Assembly (NCBI GenBank): GCA_013399875.1
Contig: VXAZ01000289.1
Coordinates: forward strand, 2,670,679-2,734,678
Length of the DNA stretch: 64,000 nt
Direction: 5' to 3'
DNA from: Gymnorhina tibicen
Taxonomy: Eukaryota > Chordata > Aves > Passeriformes > Artamidae
The notes below the pieces were generated by a model. That model saw only the letters and a program-made list of their open reading frames with translations. It was not told the DNA's origin and did no database searches. This document shows positions 1 through 10,741 of this stretch, piece by piece. Position numbers and translations under genes: made by a program. The stretch's first letter is position 1. Each line of letters opens with the position of its first letter.

Positions 1-3000
1 TTTAGTTCATACACTAGTCAGCCACCTAGCTATTAAAAGTCAGAGGTATCTCACACTTTAATGAGATTTGCATTTTTTGAGTCTGGTGCACACCTTTCCC
101 TGCCTTCTCAGTTCTGGGTGTGTAACCCTCTCACATACACCTAGGCTATAACTTGACTCAGCTTTGTTAACGATTCTCTCATTCAAGGCAAAATTGTGTT
201 GGATACACGTGATTGCTCGTAGGTATTCACAATACTAATGAGACAGTCCCAGAATGTCAGAAAATAGGGCTGTAAGGGGTGCCACAAGAGAGCTTCATGG
301 CACCTTTTTCACTGAGAGCCGGCTGTTGTCCTAAGGAGCCCATTGTGCCCCTAGCAGAGCATCCCCACTTCCTCGGGATAACCTCCTGCACTGCTGCACA
401 ATCCTGACTGCAAAGAGAATGTAAGGAGTGAAGAATGAGGAATACTGTAAAAAGTCAAGGATCTGGAAAAATATGCCTGGTTTTATGTAACAGTTCCCTG
501 ACCACCTCAACTGTGACATCTACCTTGTCTTAATCCAGCTTTTCCAAGCACCCTGCTGACAAGGTAGGTAGCTGACAAAGCTTTTTAAAGGTAGCTGGTC
601 CTGGGAAGGAGGTGTTAACTAAGTAAACCCTGCATTGCCTGCACTGACATTTTTAATGAAGCTGAAAAATGAACAAGGGTATCAATCCAAGCTGTCTCGG
701 CTGTGTTGAATGAGGGAAAAAAAAGGACTGGGTATAGTAAGAGATAAATATGTTTTTCTCCAAATGCAAGACTTCTGACCAGAAATTGTAATTTGCTGAA
801 CAAGAAATGTCATTTTCCAGGTGCTTTTTGAAATATAATTTAATAAAAAATTGAAACAATAATGAAAATACTTCCTTCAAAAAGTAGTTTTCTTATGCCT
901 TCATTGAATTGAAATAAAGGTAGAAATACTGTTGTTCTTTTAAAACCATAATTTTTCAAATTTTTTATCTTTCATGTCCAATGTTTATGCCAAATCTGCT
1001 AAACCTGCATGATCTTGGTAGCTATTAAAAGAAATACAGCAGTCAGTATTACTTTTTTACTTCAGCATAAACTTTTTATTCTGACCCTAAATATGAAGTG
1101 ACAACTTCTATCATATAAAAACATAACAATTCTTTCAAGGGATTTTAATGGAAAACAGAAGAAACCTTGGAAATTTTCTCACTAATAACTTTATATTATA
1201 GTAAATGAAAATATTTCCCTCTTTATTCTGCTTTTGGGAATATTTTCTCACTATCTTATATGAGACTAAGTGTCCCTCTTGAAGTACATTTCCAGAGTGG
1301 AAAGAAAAATAGATCCATTAAAAAGAAATAAGAAGGATTGATTAGATTTTTGTCAATGAGAATGTTTCTGCATATTCCGTGGGCATTTTGTAAGACATTT
1401 TTGGGAGCATGACAAAATTCTGCAGGGTTTGACTAAAAAAAAAGTAATATATTTATAAGTCTTCAGTGACAAATAAAAACATGAGGCAAATTTTTTTTCC
1501 ACCAAATATTTTACAAGTCATAAAATACCTAATACTTATCTGTAGTTTTTTTCTGAGAAGATACAGTTGCACAAGACCTGTTTTCTTCCCTTGAGTAACG
1601 AGACATAATTTATTAATGCCTTTAGACTTTGATTTTATTCACCTCCAACCCTTAAAATAAAATAAGCTGTTTTCAAAGCTCTGCAAGTTTATTTGCTGCT
1701 TCACAAAGCTGTGTCTACCCTCCTCACCACCTCATTCTTTAGGGATATTCATCCTGGCCTTGATAGATTGACAGTTACTTTTTCCCTGCTGATTTCATTG
1801 TGTTACGAATTATCAAGCTTATCAAGGACTCTGCTGTCAGTGAGATACACAACATCCCAGGAATCTTGCGATCAGGTGTCAGAAAAAAGTGAACAAAACA
1901 CAGTGATTTGTAACCGAAGGAGGAATTTCTACAATGCATCTGATATCTCACAGAGTTTGTGCAATTGTGGCTTAGGGCAGAATTTTAAAAGGTTTTTTGT
2001 TCACACTAAGTCCCCTCTTTCACAGCTGGCTTGAGACACAACCTTTTCTCCAGCCATTTTTGTGATGCAATAGCTACAGAACCTAAAATATCCTTCTTTG
2101 TTTGTTTATTTATTTTATGGTTTTGTAACAGGATGGTTCCTTGAGATACTGTATCTCCTCATCAGGGCTGTCCTGGTAAGCAGCCAAAGCAGTCAAACCA
2201 TCACTACCCTTACTCCAGTGCCTGCACAGTAGAGCCCACACCCCACAGACCAGGAGCTCAAACAGGACACATCTGTCACTGTGCTCACACCACTGCCACA
2301 TAGTGAGTGTGTGTCCTGGGAATGGCCTCCTGGGGTGGCCACACTGGCAAGAGAGATTTTTGAGCACTGCTTGGCTTGGCACGCCACAAGCTGTAAATAA
2401 CAGGACCAAGCCGGGAATCCTTCTTCTGCTTTTGGAAGTGGGCTGTTACTCATTTTGCAGCATGTCCATGTTCAGGATGCTTTTACTGTTTTCCTAAAAA
2501 TCAGTTTTGTTGCAAGTCTCAAATAACCAAAGCCCGGCAGATGCTGCTGCCAGGGTGGAAGTGGGAGCAGGGACTAGAAGCGCACACAGAGCAGGAAATG
2601 CAGCGAGAATGTGTGTTCACAGTCCTGTCAGAGTGCTGCAGTCCTCCCCTCTTGAAGCATCTCAGCTATGCCAGCCCTGCTTGTCTCTGCACCAGAGCTG
2701 CCAACTGGGCTAAATCGCGTGGTGACTTTGTGAGGCGGACAAATGTAGGTTAAAATGCACCGGCCAAGCTCATTTCCATTTGGATTTTACCCAAAGTCTC
2801 AGATAAAGGGCCTGAGCAATAATTTGATGCACTAATTAGCCCATTAAAAAAGATTGTTATTTTTAGGTGCCTAAAGTTTTGTTTCAGAGGAGAAAAAGTC
2901 TCTGGTATATTTTGAAGAATTTTGTGAAGAAGCCTGTTGGAAGTGAGCATAAACAAACAAGCTCTTTCAAATTCCTGGAAATGGCTGAGAGACATGTTGT

Positions 3001-3092
3001 AAATTCTTTGAATTAGTAAAATAGACTGCAAGTGACCAAGCATGTAAAAGCAAGGCTAACATGTCACAGAGGACTACAGCTGGTTGACTACT
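1..3092. other. AT-rich single-copy sequence, no gene seen
   Basis: No exon, repeat family or RNA gene is recognisable here. Open frames are short and overlap on both strands without homology I can name. The part at about 2190-2700 is somewhat richer in G and C and holds several overlapping short frames, but none has a convincing start context or splice-site pair. A homeodomain-type core (CTAATTAG) lies near 2831. This reads as intergenic or deep intronic DNA. Confidence 0.6.
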
Positions 3093-3150
3093 GCATTTTA
3101 ATTTTAACTTTTTTTCTAAATATATTTTTTAATTTAATATTTAATTCATG
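3093..3150. repeat. AT-only low-complexity block
   Basis: Nearly every base is A or T, with runs of T and the pattern TTTAATTT repeated several times. Such tracts are common in bird non-coding DNA and unwind easily; some act as matrix-attachment sequences, but nothing here shows that role. Confidence 0.6.
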
Positions 3151-3757
3151 ATGCAGTATAACAAAAGATCAATGTACATTTTGTTATAAAAAGCCTACAC
3201 TGAAAAAATACTAAAACTGCAGAATAAAGTGGAGAAAACATAAGAAAAAATTAGCTGTCCAGATTTCATTTATTTCTGTAAATATAGATTTAAGAACACT
3301 TAAGAATAGTTTTACAAGTACTACCCTTTGGTACTCTTTCCATGTGTGATCTCACATCTTGTTTACTACACATTGTCCAAATTTGCACTGAATAGTTGAT
3401 TTCTAGTTCTGAATAATTAATATTGTTACAGGATGTTGTCTAAAATTTTCTGGAATAATTGCCTAGAGTTAGCTTTCCAAGCCCCTATCGGTTAATTTGA
3501 AATACAGAACCAGCAAATCCTGTTGGAATCGTTAACAACATAACACTTTCGAAGCACTAGTTGCTTATTTCGGTATCTGAATTAAGTCTGCAGCTCAGAA
3601 AACACATGCTCAGGATGAACTGAGGAAATAATCTGAGATTTCAGGGTATAGTTCAGGTCATAAAACAGTTTTCATTTTTTGTGAAGGACCATCTATTTTT
3701 CACATTCACCCTCACTCTGAGCTGCAGAAGTGTAAAATTGCTGGCCAGCAAAGTCAG
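3151..3757. other. AT-rich sequence with no recognisable feature
   Basis: I see no repeat family, gene or structured element. It leads directly into the small CpG cluster that follows. Confidence 0.5.
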
Positions 3758-3843
3758 CGTGCCGTAGGAAGCACTAACGAGGGCTTAACGCTGCCACAGG
3801 GAGACCGCACTGGAGGCGAACATTCATCTGCCAGCACTGACCG
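3758..3843. other. short CpG cluster
   Basis: Seven CpG dinucleotides fall within 86 bases (at about 3758, 3763, 3778, 3789, 3805, 3817 and 3842), in surroundings where CpG is rare. It is far too short to be a CpG island. It could be a remnant of a GC-rich mobile element, a small unmethylated regulatory element or chance. No promoter motif or open frame accompanies it. Confidence 0.35.
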
Positions 3844-4667
3844 TGCAGTGAGTCTCAAACACTTGCAGTGCTCAAAAGAACAACAAAAAGAAGCAGATTA
3901 GGAAAACACTGCTGATCACTTATAATTGCATGCACAAGCTCAGCTCCTGGCCTGGCTTGACTTCTCTTCGTACCCATGTGAAGGGGTAACTCGGCTTCGG
4001 TCAGTGCAGTAAAACTGTTGTCAAAACAGTGTATGTGGAGAACCCAAAACCCATTTGAGGATAAGTAAAGAAAATAGAGAATATGCTGGCTATAACATGC
4101 AAGGACCTTATTGATTATTTGCATAATATTAGCAGTGACTCATGAGTTTGGGGGTGTGTCTAACTTTTCCATACTAGTAGCAGCTTGTCCCTCAGAAATG
4201 CATAAGGAGCTGCTTAGTAGAGTACACCCAGGAGCAGCTGTAGGAGTTCCAAGAGCTACAGTTCCAGAGAAACTGAAACAATCACTAGCTATTTATTGTT
4301 TATTACTGATTATTCTTCAGCTGTGTCCCTGGTTTTGCTCGACTCCTCTCCCGTCTAGGAGGGCGAAAAAACAATACTGTCTTCTGTTTTGACTCTGGTG
4401 ACTGCAAGGACGCAGAGTGAGAGTCACAGGAAGGGGCATGGTGTTCCCTGGTTACATCCTAGCTAACCAGAGATTTATCTTTTCCAGTTTTTGAAAGAAT
4501 CTGAGAACACAAAAAAAAAAAGGAGGAAAGAAGGAAACATTTCCATTTATCTTTTACTTCATCCTCTTCTCATAAACACAGTGAAACAAGACTTTATTAG
4601 ACATTATTAATTTTGCTGCTACTGCTTGCATGACTGAAGCACCTGCAGATCCCAGGTGAGATAGGAG
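3844..4667. other. single-copy sequence, no gene seen
   Basis: Contains an 11-base A run near 4510 and otherwise mixed sequence. A 93-codon open frame at 4111-4392 has no recognisable domain and is most likely chance. Confidence 0.5.
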
Positions 4668-4893
4668 TCAGCTGTGCTAGGTGCTGCACAGATAAAAGTC
4701 TCCTGAAAGTGTTTGCTCCAAGTGTTCACCAGCTGACTATACGCAAGAAACTACATGGGAGGGAAGCAGGTAGCAAAAAGTCAAAGAGGTGCTTGCTCGG
4801 AGTCACTCAACAAAGCGGTGGCACAGCTGGGAATAAACTCCAGGTATCCAGATGCTCAGAACTCTGCTCAGGCCAATACACTAAGCAGCTTTG
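4668..4893 (-). repeat. MIR-type SINE relic (tRNA-derived, ancient)
   Basis: Read on the plus strand, the segment runs like the reverse complement of a mammalian-wide interspersed repeat (MIR). It starts with a tail-like CTGTGCTAGGTGCTGCACAG near 4672. Later comes the core-to-head section, recognisable as TTGCTCGGAGTCACTCAAC near 4793, then GTGGCACAGCTGGGAATAAA near 4815, then the part next to the tRNA-like head, ending near 4893 in AAGCAGCTTTGCC. The order of the blocks matches MIR, but similarity is weak, as expected for an element that stopped moving before birds and mammals split. No target duplication can be seen at this age. It interrupts the 119-codon open frame at 4709-5068, which is therefore not a gene. 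A CR1- or L2-related tail is an alternative for the first 60 bases. Confidence 0.62.
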
Positions 4894-6538
4894 CCAGCTA
4901 AAACAAACATACTTTTTCATCTTTGACAAACTGCCAATTACAGTGAAATGTGCTAACAAGATGTGCAAAAGCAGGTTTCACTCTTCAAATCCTTTTGAAA
5001 ACAAAGCAAAACACAACACCCTTTTTTCTAATTGCTCAGTGTCATTCTCAACCATTTCAGATTTTTAGGACAAATTCATTTGAAAAACAAAAAGAAGCAA
5101 TTCATTACCTTTTATTTGCAGATTACCACTGGAAACAGAATGCAATTCTCAAGCATTGTCTCTGCCACTTCTTTAAAGTGTACATAAACTAACTCTGCTG
5201 GTTAAATGGTAGACTTTAACAATTAGGGTGGATGTCTTGAGAGAACTCTGTACCAAATAAAATGTTTGTTTGAGGGGAAACCATCTTGTTCAAATAATAT
5301 GCCCAGCAATACCTAACTGGTTTATCACAGCAGTTACCTTCTGACATTCACCAAGAAGTTTTACACCAGCTGCAAAGCATATTGCAAAACTTCCTCATAT
5401 TGAATCCTGTCAGCAAGACTCTGTTTCAGCTCGAAATATGCTAGGCAGAAAAAAAAGTCAGCACAGAAGAAAAATACTTCCCTGTGCTTGACCAAAACTG
5501 GAAAAAAAAGGAGAGCAAAAGAGAATAAAAATAAAAGAAGAAATCCAGAAGCTCTTTTTTGTAGTATTTCTAATTGTAGCTTTAAGAATGGAATAGAGAA
5601 CCACCTTAAGACTCTGAGTTGCAGTGCAGGGGGGTTTTTTTATGTCACTTTTTCACAGCCTTAAATCATCATGGCCATTGGATGCTGATTCACAGCTATA
5701 AACTACTTCCAGTGTTTACATTAGGGTTTCTGAAAGAAATGCATATCTCAGGCCAGCAGATCAAATACATCACTGTCTACAGGAACTGAAGCAAGGCAAG
5801 CATGCATTGTATCCAAATGAGGCCTGCAGGAATATAAGGCAAGCAAACTTTGATAAGTTACACCCAAAAAACCTGCACACAAACACAAGAGTGAGGATGG
5901 AGAAAAAATTATATAGTGAGTTTTTTTGTATACAGCAATGAATGCGATAGGACTGGGTCCCTGTCTTTATGAAAGCAAAGGTCCACTTCACAGGGGGAAG
6001 GAAAGGCATTTATTCTTTTCAGCTCATTAAATTATATAGAGCACAAGTGAGGCATTGTGGTTTATTTCAGAATTGTGTGAGCTAGGGCAGGAGGTGAAGT
6101 CAGATTTTTCCAAGAGAAAGGGAACTTTGGGTTACTCCTAGCTTCAGTGTGCTGGTCCTCTGTGTGCTATTGAACTGGAATATCAGCCCTTGTGCCCAGG
6201 CTCAGCACTTGTGGGGGTTGCAAGGCAAGAGGGCACAGAGCCAAGGGAAGCGAACTCCCCTCCCAGGACGGCAGCAAGTGCCCTGCAATTGCCTCCTGTA
6301 TCCCAGCAGCTGAAACAACCTGTGTGCTCTCATAGGTGGAAATCCTTCTGCACCAGTCCTCAGGTCCTGCTCCCCCGCCTCTTGTCTCAGTATGCCGTGC
6401 CTCCTGCTCAAATAGCTTCCTGCTTCCACCACCAAATGACACTCATTCCACTGCAAATGGCCCCTTTGAAGTTGCAGAGGAGGGGCCTGGATGTTATCCA
6501 TGCACAGAATCCTAGCATAACTTTAACCCTCTTTTTTT
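4894..6538. other. single-copy sequence; GC-richer patch at 6184-6500
   Basis: The first kilobase is AT-rich with A-runs near 5447 and 5500. From about 6184 the sequence becomes richer in C and G and both strands stay open for 90-150 codons. The longest plus frame (6190-6642) begins at an ATG-like position but runs through the G-run at 6539 and shows no domain. I treat it as a composition effect rather than a gene. Confidence 0.45.
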
Positions 6539-6561
6539 GGGGGGGCGGGGGGGCGGAGGGG
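6539..6561 (+). repeat. G-run tract, possible G-quadruplex
   Basis: A run of T is followed by seven G, a C, seven G, a C, two G, an A and four G. The long runs can be split into at least four tracts of three or more G with one-base loops, which satisfies the usual four-stranded quadruplex pattern on the plus strand. No promoter or transcript start is visible beside it, so any function is unknown. Confidence 0.6.
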
Positions 6562-8654
6562 AGAAGCAGCAGTTACGGAACACAAAAGAAAGAAAAAATA
6601 CAAAAATACATTTCAATCTTCAGTCATCAGTTTTCACATTAACAAAGGGCTTCCCAGAAATTAAAAAAAAAAGGAGCTACTGCTGCATTTGCTCGTCTTT
6701 GTATGCAATTGTCTCATCAGCTTGAGATTTCCACAGCTATGTCATCCTTTAGTCAAAGGCTCTTGCTTTCAAGGTCAATTATCCCATGGTTAGGTTGCAG
6801 AGAGCTCTGAAGGAACTCCTCTGGTCTGACACCTACATTTCATGCCTACCCGTGGAGGAAAGGGAAGTGAAACTGTTAACTGGTTGTCAAGCAGGATGAA
6901 AACATTATTCCTTTGGCTTACTAGATGTTCGCACATAGAAAAGATTAAATGTTGTTGTTTGGATCTCTTTTTTTTTCATTAAGCAAATAAAAAGCTCTTG
7001 TGAAATCCCTTGAAGTCCAGAAAATCAGAGCATCTTGGTTTGAGTTTGAGGCTGTATTTTTTCTCTAATGACAATAAATAAAATTAAACGTTTTTCTGAA
7101 ATGTGAAATCATTCCAGTTCTCAACTGGCAATATATAATTTTAAAAATGTGTCAAAGTCAGTCACAGGGAATTTTTGGAATGTTTACATTTGTTAAGGAA
7201 AGATTTGGCAAAACACATTCTTGAAATGTTTTGATTTCACTAAATCTGCCTCTTTACCCCCAAAAAAAAAAAAAAATTGGTGAAAGAAACTTTCACTGAG
7301 CTCAGATTACAAATGGCTCTTGGGCTATGCAGCTTACATTAAATGAAAAAATGTCCTTAAACTGTAGTTCAGGTCATTGCTTAGTCTACATGTCTGTCAG
7401 TCTCCTTTTAACTCCTGCCATGTTTCTCAGGCTCTTAAGAGTGGACTCTTCCTTTCAAAGCCCAACACAAATTTTACCACAGGTACAGGTTTTCAAATGC
7501 AAACTGGAATCATATCATATCCACCCCTAACATGTCTCTTTTAATGTATGTAAAGTGGCTCACTGGGACCATACAAGAAATCTTTCCAAAAAAAGGTGCA
7601 CACAACCCATAAAGACATAATTAACAATTAGCACTGTGAAGGCACGGGCTAGTACATTTTATAATATAACAGAGATATTTCTGTTGAAAGATTATTTTAA
7701 AAAACCAAAAAAAAAAATAGTCAAATAAACTCCAAATGGAAAGATTACAATATATAGCACTAGAGACTTGTTTTTCAATTCATGAGAAAATCAAATAAAA
7801 TGCATTATGAGCCTCCTTAAGAAAACACATGTACACTCATATGTACACTAAAAGCTATGTAAAACAAGCTCTCTCCAATGTGTTACACGTTGGAAACCCT
7901 TAAAATTTCTCTTATAGTTTCATGCAATTTATTTCTTATAAACTAATCTCCTGCTTCCTCTCCCAGCATGAAAAAGATGTTGTATTGCTATGCTGTTTGG
8001 TTTAGCAATGACAATAAGCCGTAGACAACTTCTAGTAAGTATACAAAGCAAATTTAATATTTTCACATCCAAAATATAAAATTGTGCTGGAATGAACGCA
8101 CAGTCTTTTTTTCACATGAAATCACCTTCTTGAATCTCACTATCTCTTCACAATGATATTGTCTCATTGCCTTTAATCAGAAGTACAATTGTTTCTCTTT
8201 GTTACACACTCAAACTCCATGCACTACCTGGTAGGTTATTTGCTTATCTACATGGCCTAAGTAAACTATTCCAAGCATGTCAAAAAATCAGCAAGAAGCT
8301 AGTGGCAATGTTAGGTATTTTTTTATTTGCTCCAGCTCTTTGGACTAGATTGGAATGCTAATCCTTTCCTCAGCAGACACTGCACATGGAGGAGGTTCAG
8401 CAAAGGTGGAAACATGGAGTGTAGCAAACTGCAATGGCACAAGGACCTAACAAAAATAAAACCAGGACAGTCAGAAAGAAAGAAAGTGGCAGAAAGGTTT
8501 TGCTTCAGAATTTCATTTGAGAAGACGGACTGAGGTGTGCATGGTTTAGGCTCCAGACTTTTTTTGGCACCTATTAGCAAAAAGGCCTCCTGACTCAGTG
8601 GTATTTTGGGGAACTCCTAAACCACTTAGAATCAACTGCAGTATTAAAATTCTC
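6562..8654. other. AT-rich single-copy sequence
   Basis: Includes a 15-base A run at 7262-7276 and shorter A and T runs. I find no repeat family or gene. The last 70 bases before 8655 do not clearly belong to the CR1 element that follows. Confidence 0.5.
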
Positions 8655-9160
8655 CAGTGCGTAAGTCTATGAGGCCTGATGAGATACATCCCAGAGTCCT
8701 GAGAGAATTGGCTGATGTAGTTGCCAAGTCACCCTCCATGATATTTGAGAAGTCATGGCAGTCAGGGGAAAACCCAGGTGACTGGGAAAGGGGAAACATT
8801 GCACCCGTTGCTGAAAAAGATAGAAAGGAGGGTCCTGGCAACTACCAAGCTGTCAGCCTCCCCTCTCTGCTTGGAAAAATCACGGAACAGATGCTCCTAA
8901 AAGCTGTGTTAAGGCACGTGAAGGACAGGGAAGTGGTTTGGGACAGCCATCATGGCTTCACCAAGAGCAAGACCTGCCTGGCCAGTCTAGTGGCTTTTTA
9001 TGCTGGGGAGACTCCATCAGCGGGTAAGAGTTACAGATGCTATTTATCTGGACTCCTGTAAAGCCTTTGACGTGGTCACCCACAACATCCTTCTCTACAC
9101 ATTGGAGAGAGGTGGATTTGATGAGCGGATGGTTAGATCAATAAGAAGGTTGTATCCTTA
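8655..9160 (+). mobile_element. CR1 LINE fragment, reverse-transcriptase region (broken)
   Basis: The translated sequence matches the N-terminal half of the reverse transcriptase of CR1-type non-LTR retrotransposons: blocks resembling HPRVLRELADV, PGDWERGNIAPV and DSHHGFTKSKTC appear in the family order. The catalytic motif-A aspartate is in the block YLDSCKAFDVV near 9040-9075. That block lies in a different frame from the preceding 134-codon open stretch (8657-9061), so there is at least one frameshift, near 9020-9030. The stretch ends before the palm-domain DD pair and has neither the element's 5' end nor its 3' end. CR1 copies normally keep the 3' end, so this copy has also lost or been separated from that part. 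It is a dead fossil and encodes no active enzyme. Confidence 0.93.
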
Positions 9161-10527
9161 AGTGCCAGTCTGAGTAACATAATGCAGAAATTTGAGCCTT
9201 TCATTTAAGAACCAGTGGCTTCATAATTTCTCTAAACTGCACAGTTACCAGAGAAATTCACCTTCCTGTTTAACATTTAAAAAGATTTTCAAACATTTAA
9301 CTGAAAATCAAAGCTTAATTTAGTATTTTGACCAATGCTGTGCTAGATAGTAATGTCTACTGTGTGAGTTTCACTGTATATTTAAGTTCTCTGGGGCAGA
9401 AAACCACAGTGTTGGTAAGATTTTGCAGCTGGTGTGATGATATATAATAAATATTGTAATTACATTTTTCAGCCACCATTTTTCTCTTTCCTTTATGAAA
9501 GGAACTATAGATGGAAAAAGAAAGAAAATTTGCACTCCAGTTTGTGATCATGCATTTTCATAATGTGTTTTTAATTTATTGATGTGGCATCATGTTCTCC
9601 TTCTATTAATTGTCTTCTCATCCCTTAGGTTAAATGATTTGTCCTGGTACATGAGAATTTGGAGAAATCTTAGTGACTGAGAAAACCCAGATATTACCAA
9701 AGAAGAGTTGCTTCAGTTTGCAAAAGTTCTGATTTTAAAATTTAATAAGATAGAATGAAACTTCTGGCTAAGTTCTGATTTTATCAGAACTAATGATCTA
9801 TCCCTGTGTACCAGCAGTGACGACCTCTAATCTCAGTAACAAAACATTTCTTTACAGAAAAGCAGGATTTAGCATAATCGACCACAGCATTTATAGAGAG
9901 GAGAATGTTTATGTTTAATTTGGAAAACTCATGATAGCTTTTTTGGCAACATAGGTAGTTTAAGCCTTTAACCTCCAACAAGCATGTTTTCAACAGACTA
10001 ACCTATAAACAGTGGGGTTTAAGAGCCCTTGTATCTGTTTATATGTCCAGAACCACACAGTTCCTGCCATGTCAGTCCATGTGCCCAGGGGAAGTGTCAG
10101 CCTGGTGTCAGAGGAAAGCAAAGGCTGCAGAATAGGTTTCCATCAGAGGCAGAGGCAGAGAGTGTTTACCTTCCCCTGGCCTGCCTGCATGCCTTGTCCT
10201 TGCCCTGCAGAGATTGATCAGTTCCTTAGCTGCAAGGAGCAATTCAGAGTGCCCACCCTGCCAGAGTCATGTAGGTATTCCCACAGGTGGCTGGTTTTGA
10301 GCTGTATGTGAGCGATTTCCATTTCCATACCAAGCTAGGGCCATTTCAAAACAGTAGCCTAGAGAAGCTGGTATCCTCCAACTGGGAAACCCCTCAGCCT
10401 TTCACACCCCAAATTCTCAGTTGCATTCATCAGCTGAGGAGTCTGTATGGATGCTTATACAAAAAAAAGTGAAATTTTCCTGCCCTTTAATGCATTGTAG
10501 GCAGGAATAACCACACAGAATATGTCA
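9161..10527. other. single-copy sequence with one short hairpin
   Basis: No gene is recognised. A palindrome at 9771-9791 is listed separately. The part at about 10060-10300 is less AT-rich and open for 99 codons on the plus strand (10012-10311) but has no domain I recognise. Confidence 0.5.
9771..9791. repeat. short perfect inverted repeat
   Basis: Arms AGTTCTGAT and ATCAGAACT (9 bases each) are separated by three T. It can form a small hairpin. It is too short for a microRNA precursor and no run of T suggests a terminator role. Confidence 0.6.
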
Positions 10528-10586
10528 GGTGCTAAACTAATGGTTGGACCCAGTGACCTAAGAGATTTTCCAATGATTTTATGACC
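10528..10586 (+). mobile_element. CR1 LINE 3' end fragment
   Basis: The stretch from CTAATGGTTGGACCCAGTG through the ATGATTTTATG end matches the last 60 or so bases of CR1 elements in the sense direction. Only the 3' tip is present, as is usual for this 5'-truncating family. It is followed by a T run and then by a second CR1 3' end in the opposite direction. Confidence 0.75.
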
Positions 10587-10615
10587 TTTTTTTTTTTTGA
10601 GTGATTATTATAACA

Positions 10616-10741
10616 CCATAGAATGGTTTGAGTTGGAAAGGACTTTAAAGACCGTCCAGTTCCAACCCCCTGCCATGGGCACGGACACCTTACACTCAAC
10701 CAGCTTGCTCAAAATCTCATGCAATCTGGCCTTGAATACTT
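10616..10741 (-). mobile_element. CR1 LINE 3' end fragment
   Basis: Begins with CATAGAATGGTTTGAGTTGG and continues with the block around CCAACCCCCTGCCATGGGCA, which on this strand is the reverse complement of a CR1 3' end. About 125 bases are kept before the match fades. Together with the plus-strand fragment 30 bases upstream it makes a tail-to-tail inverted pair. Confidence 0.9.

Noticed and set aside
4709..5068. 119-codon open frame
   Set aside because: Overlaps the MIR-type SINE relic and shows no domain.
6190..6642. 150-codon plus-strand frame
   Set aside because: It runs through the G-run and has open minus frames across the same span, with no domain; this is best explained by local base composition.
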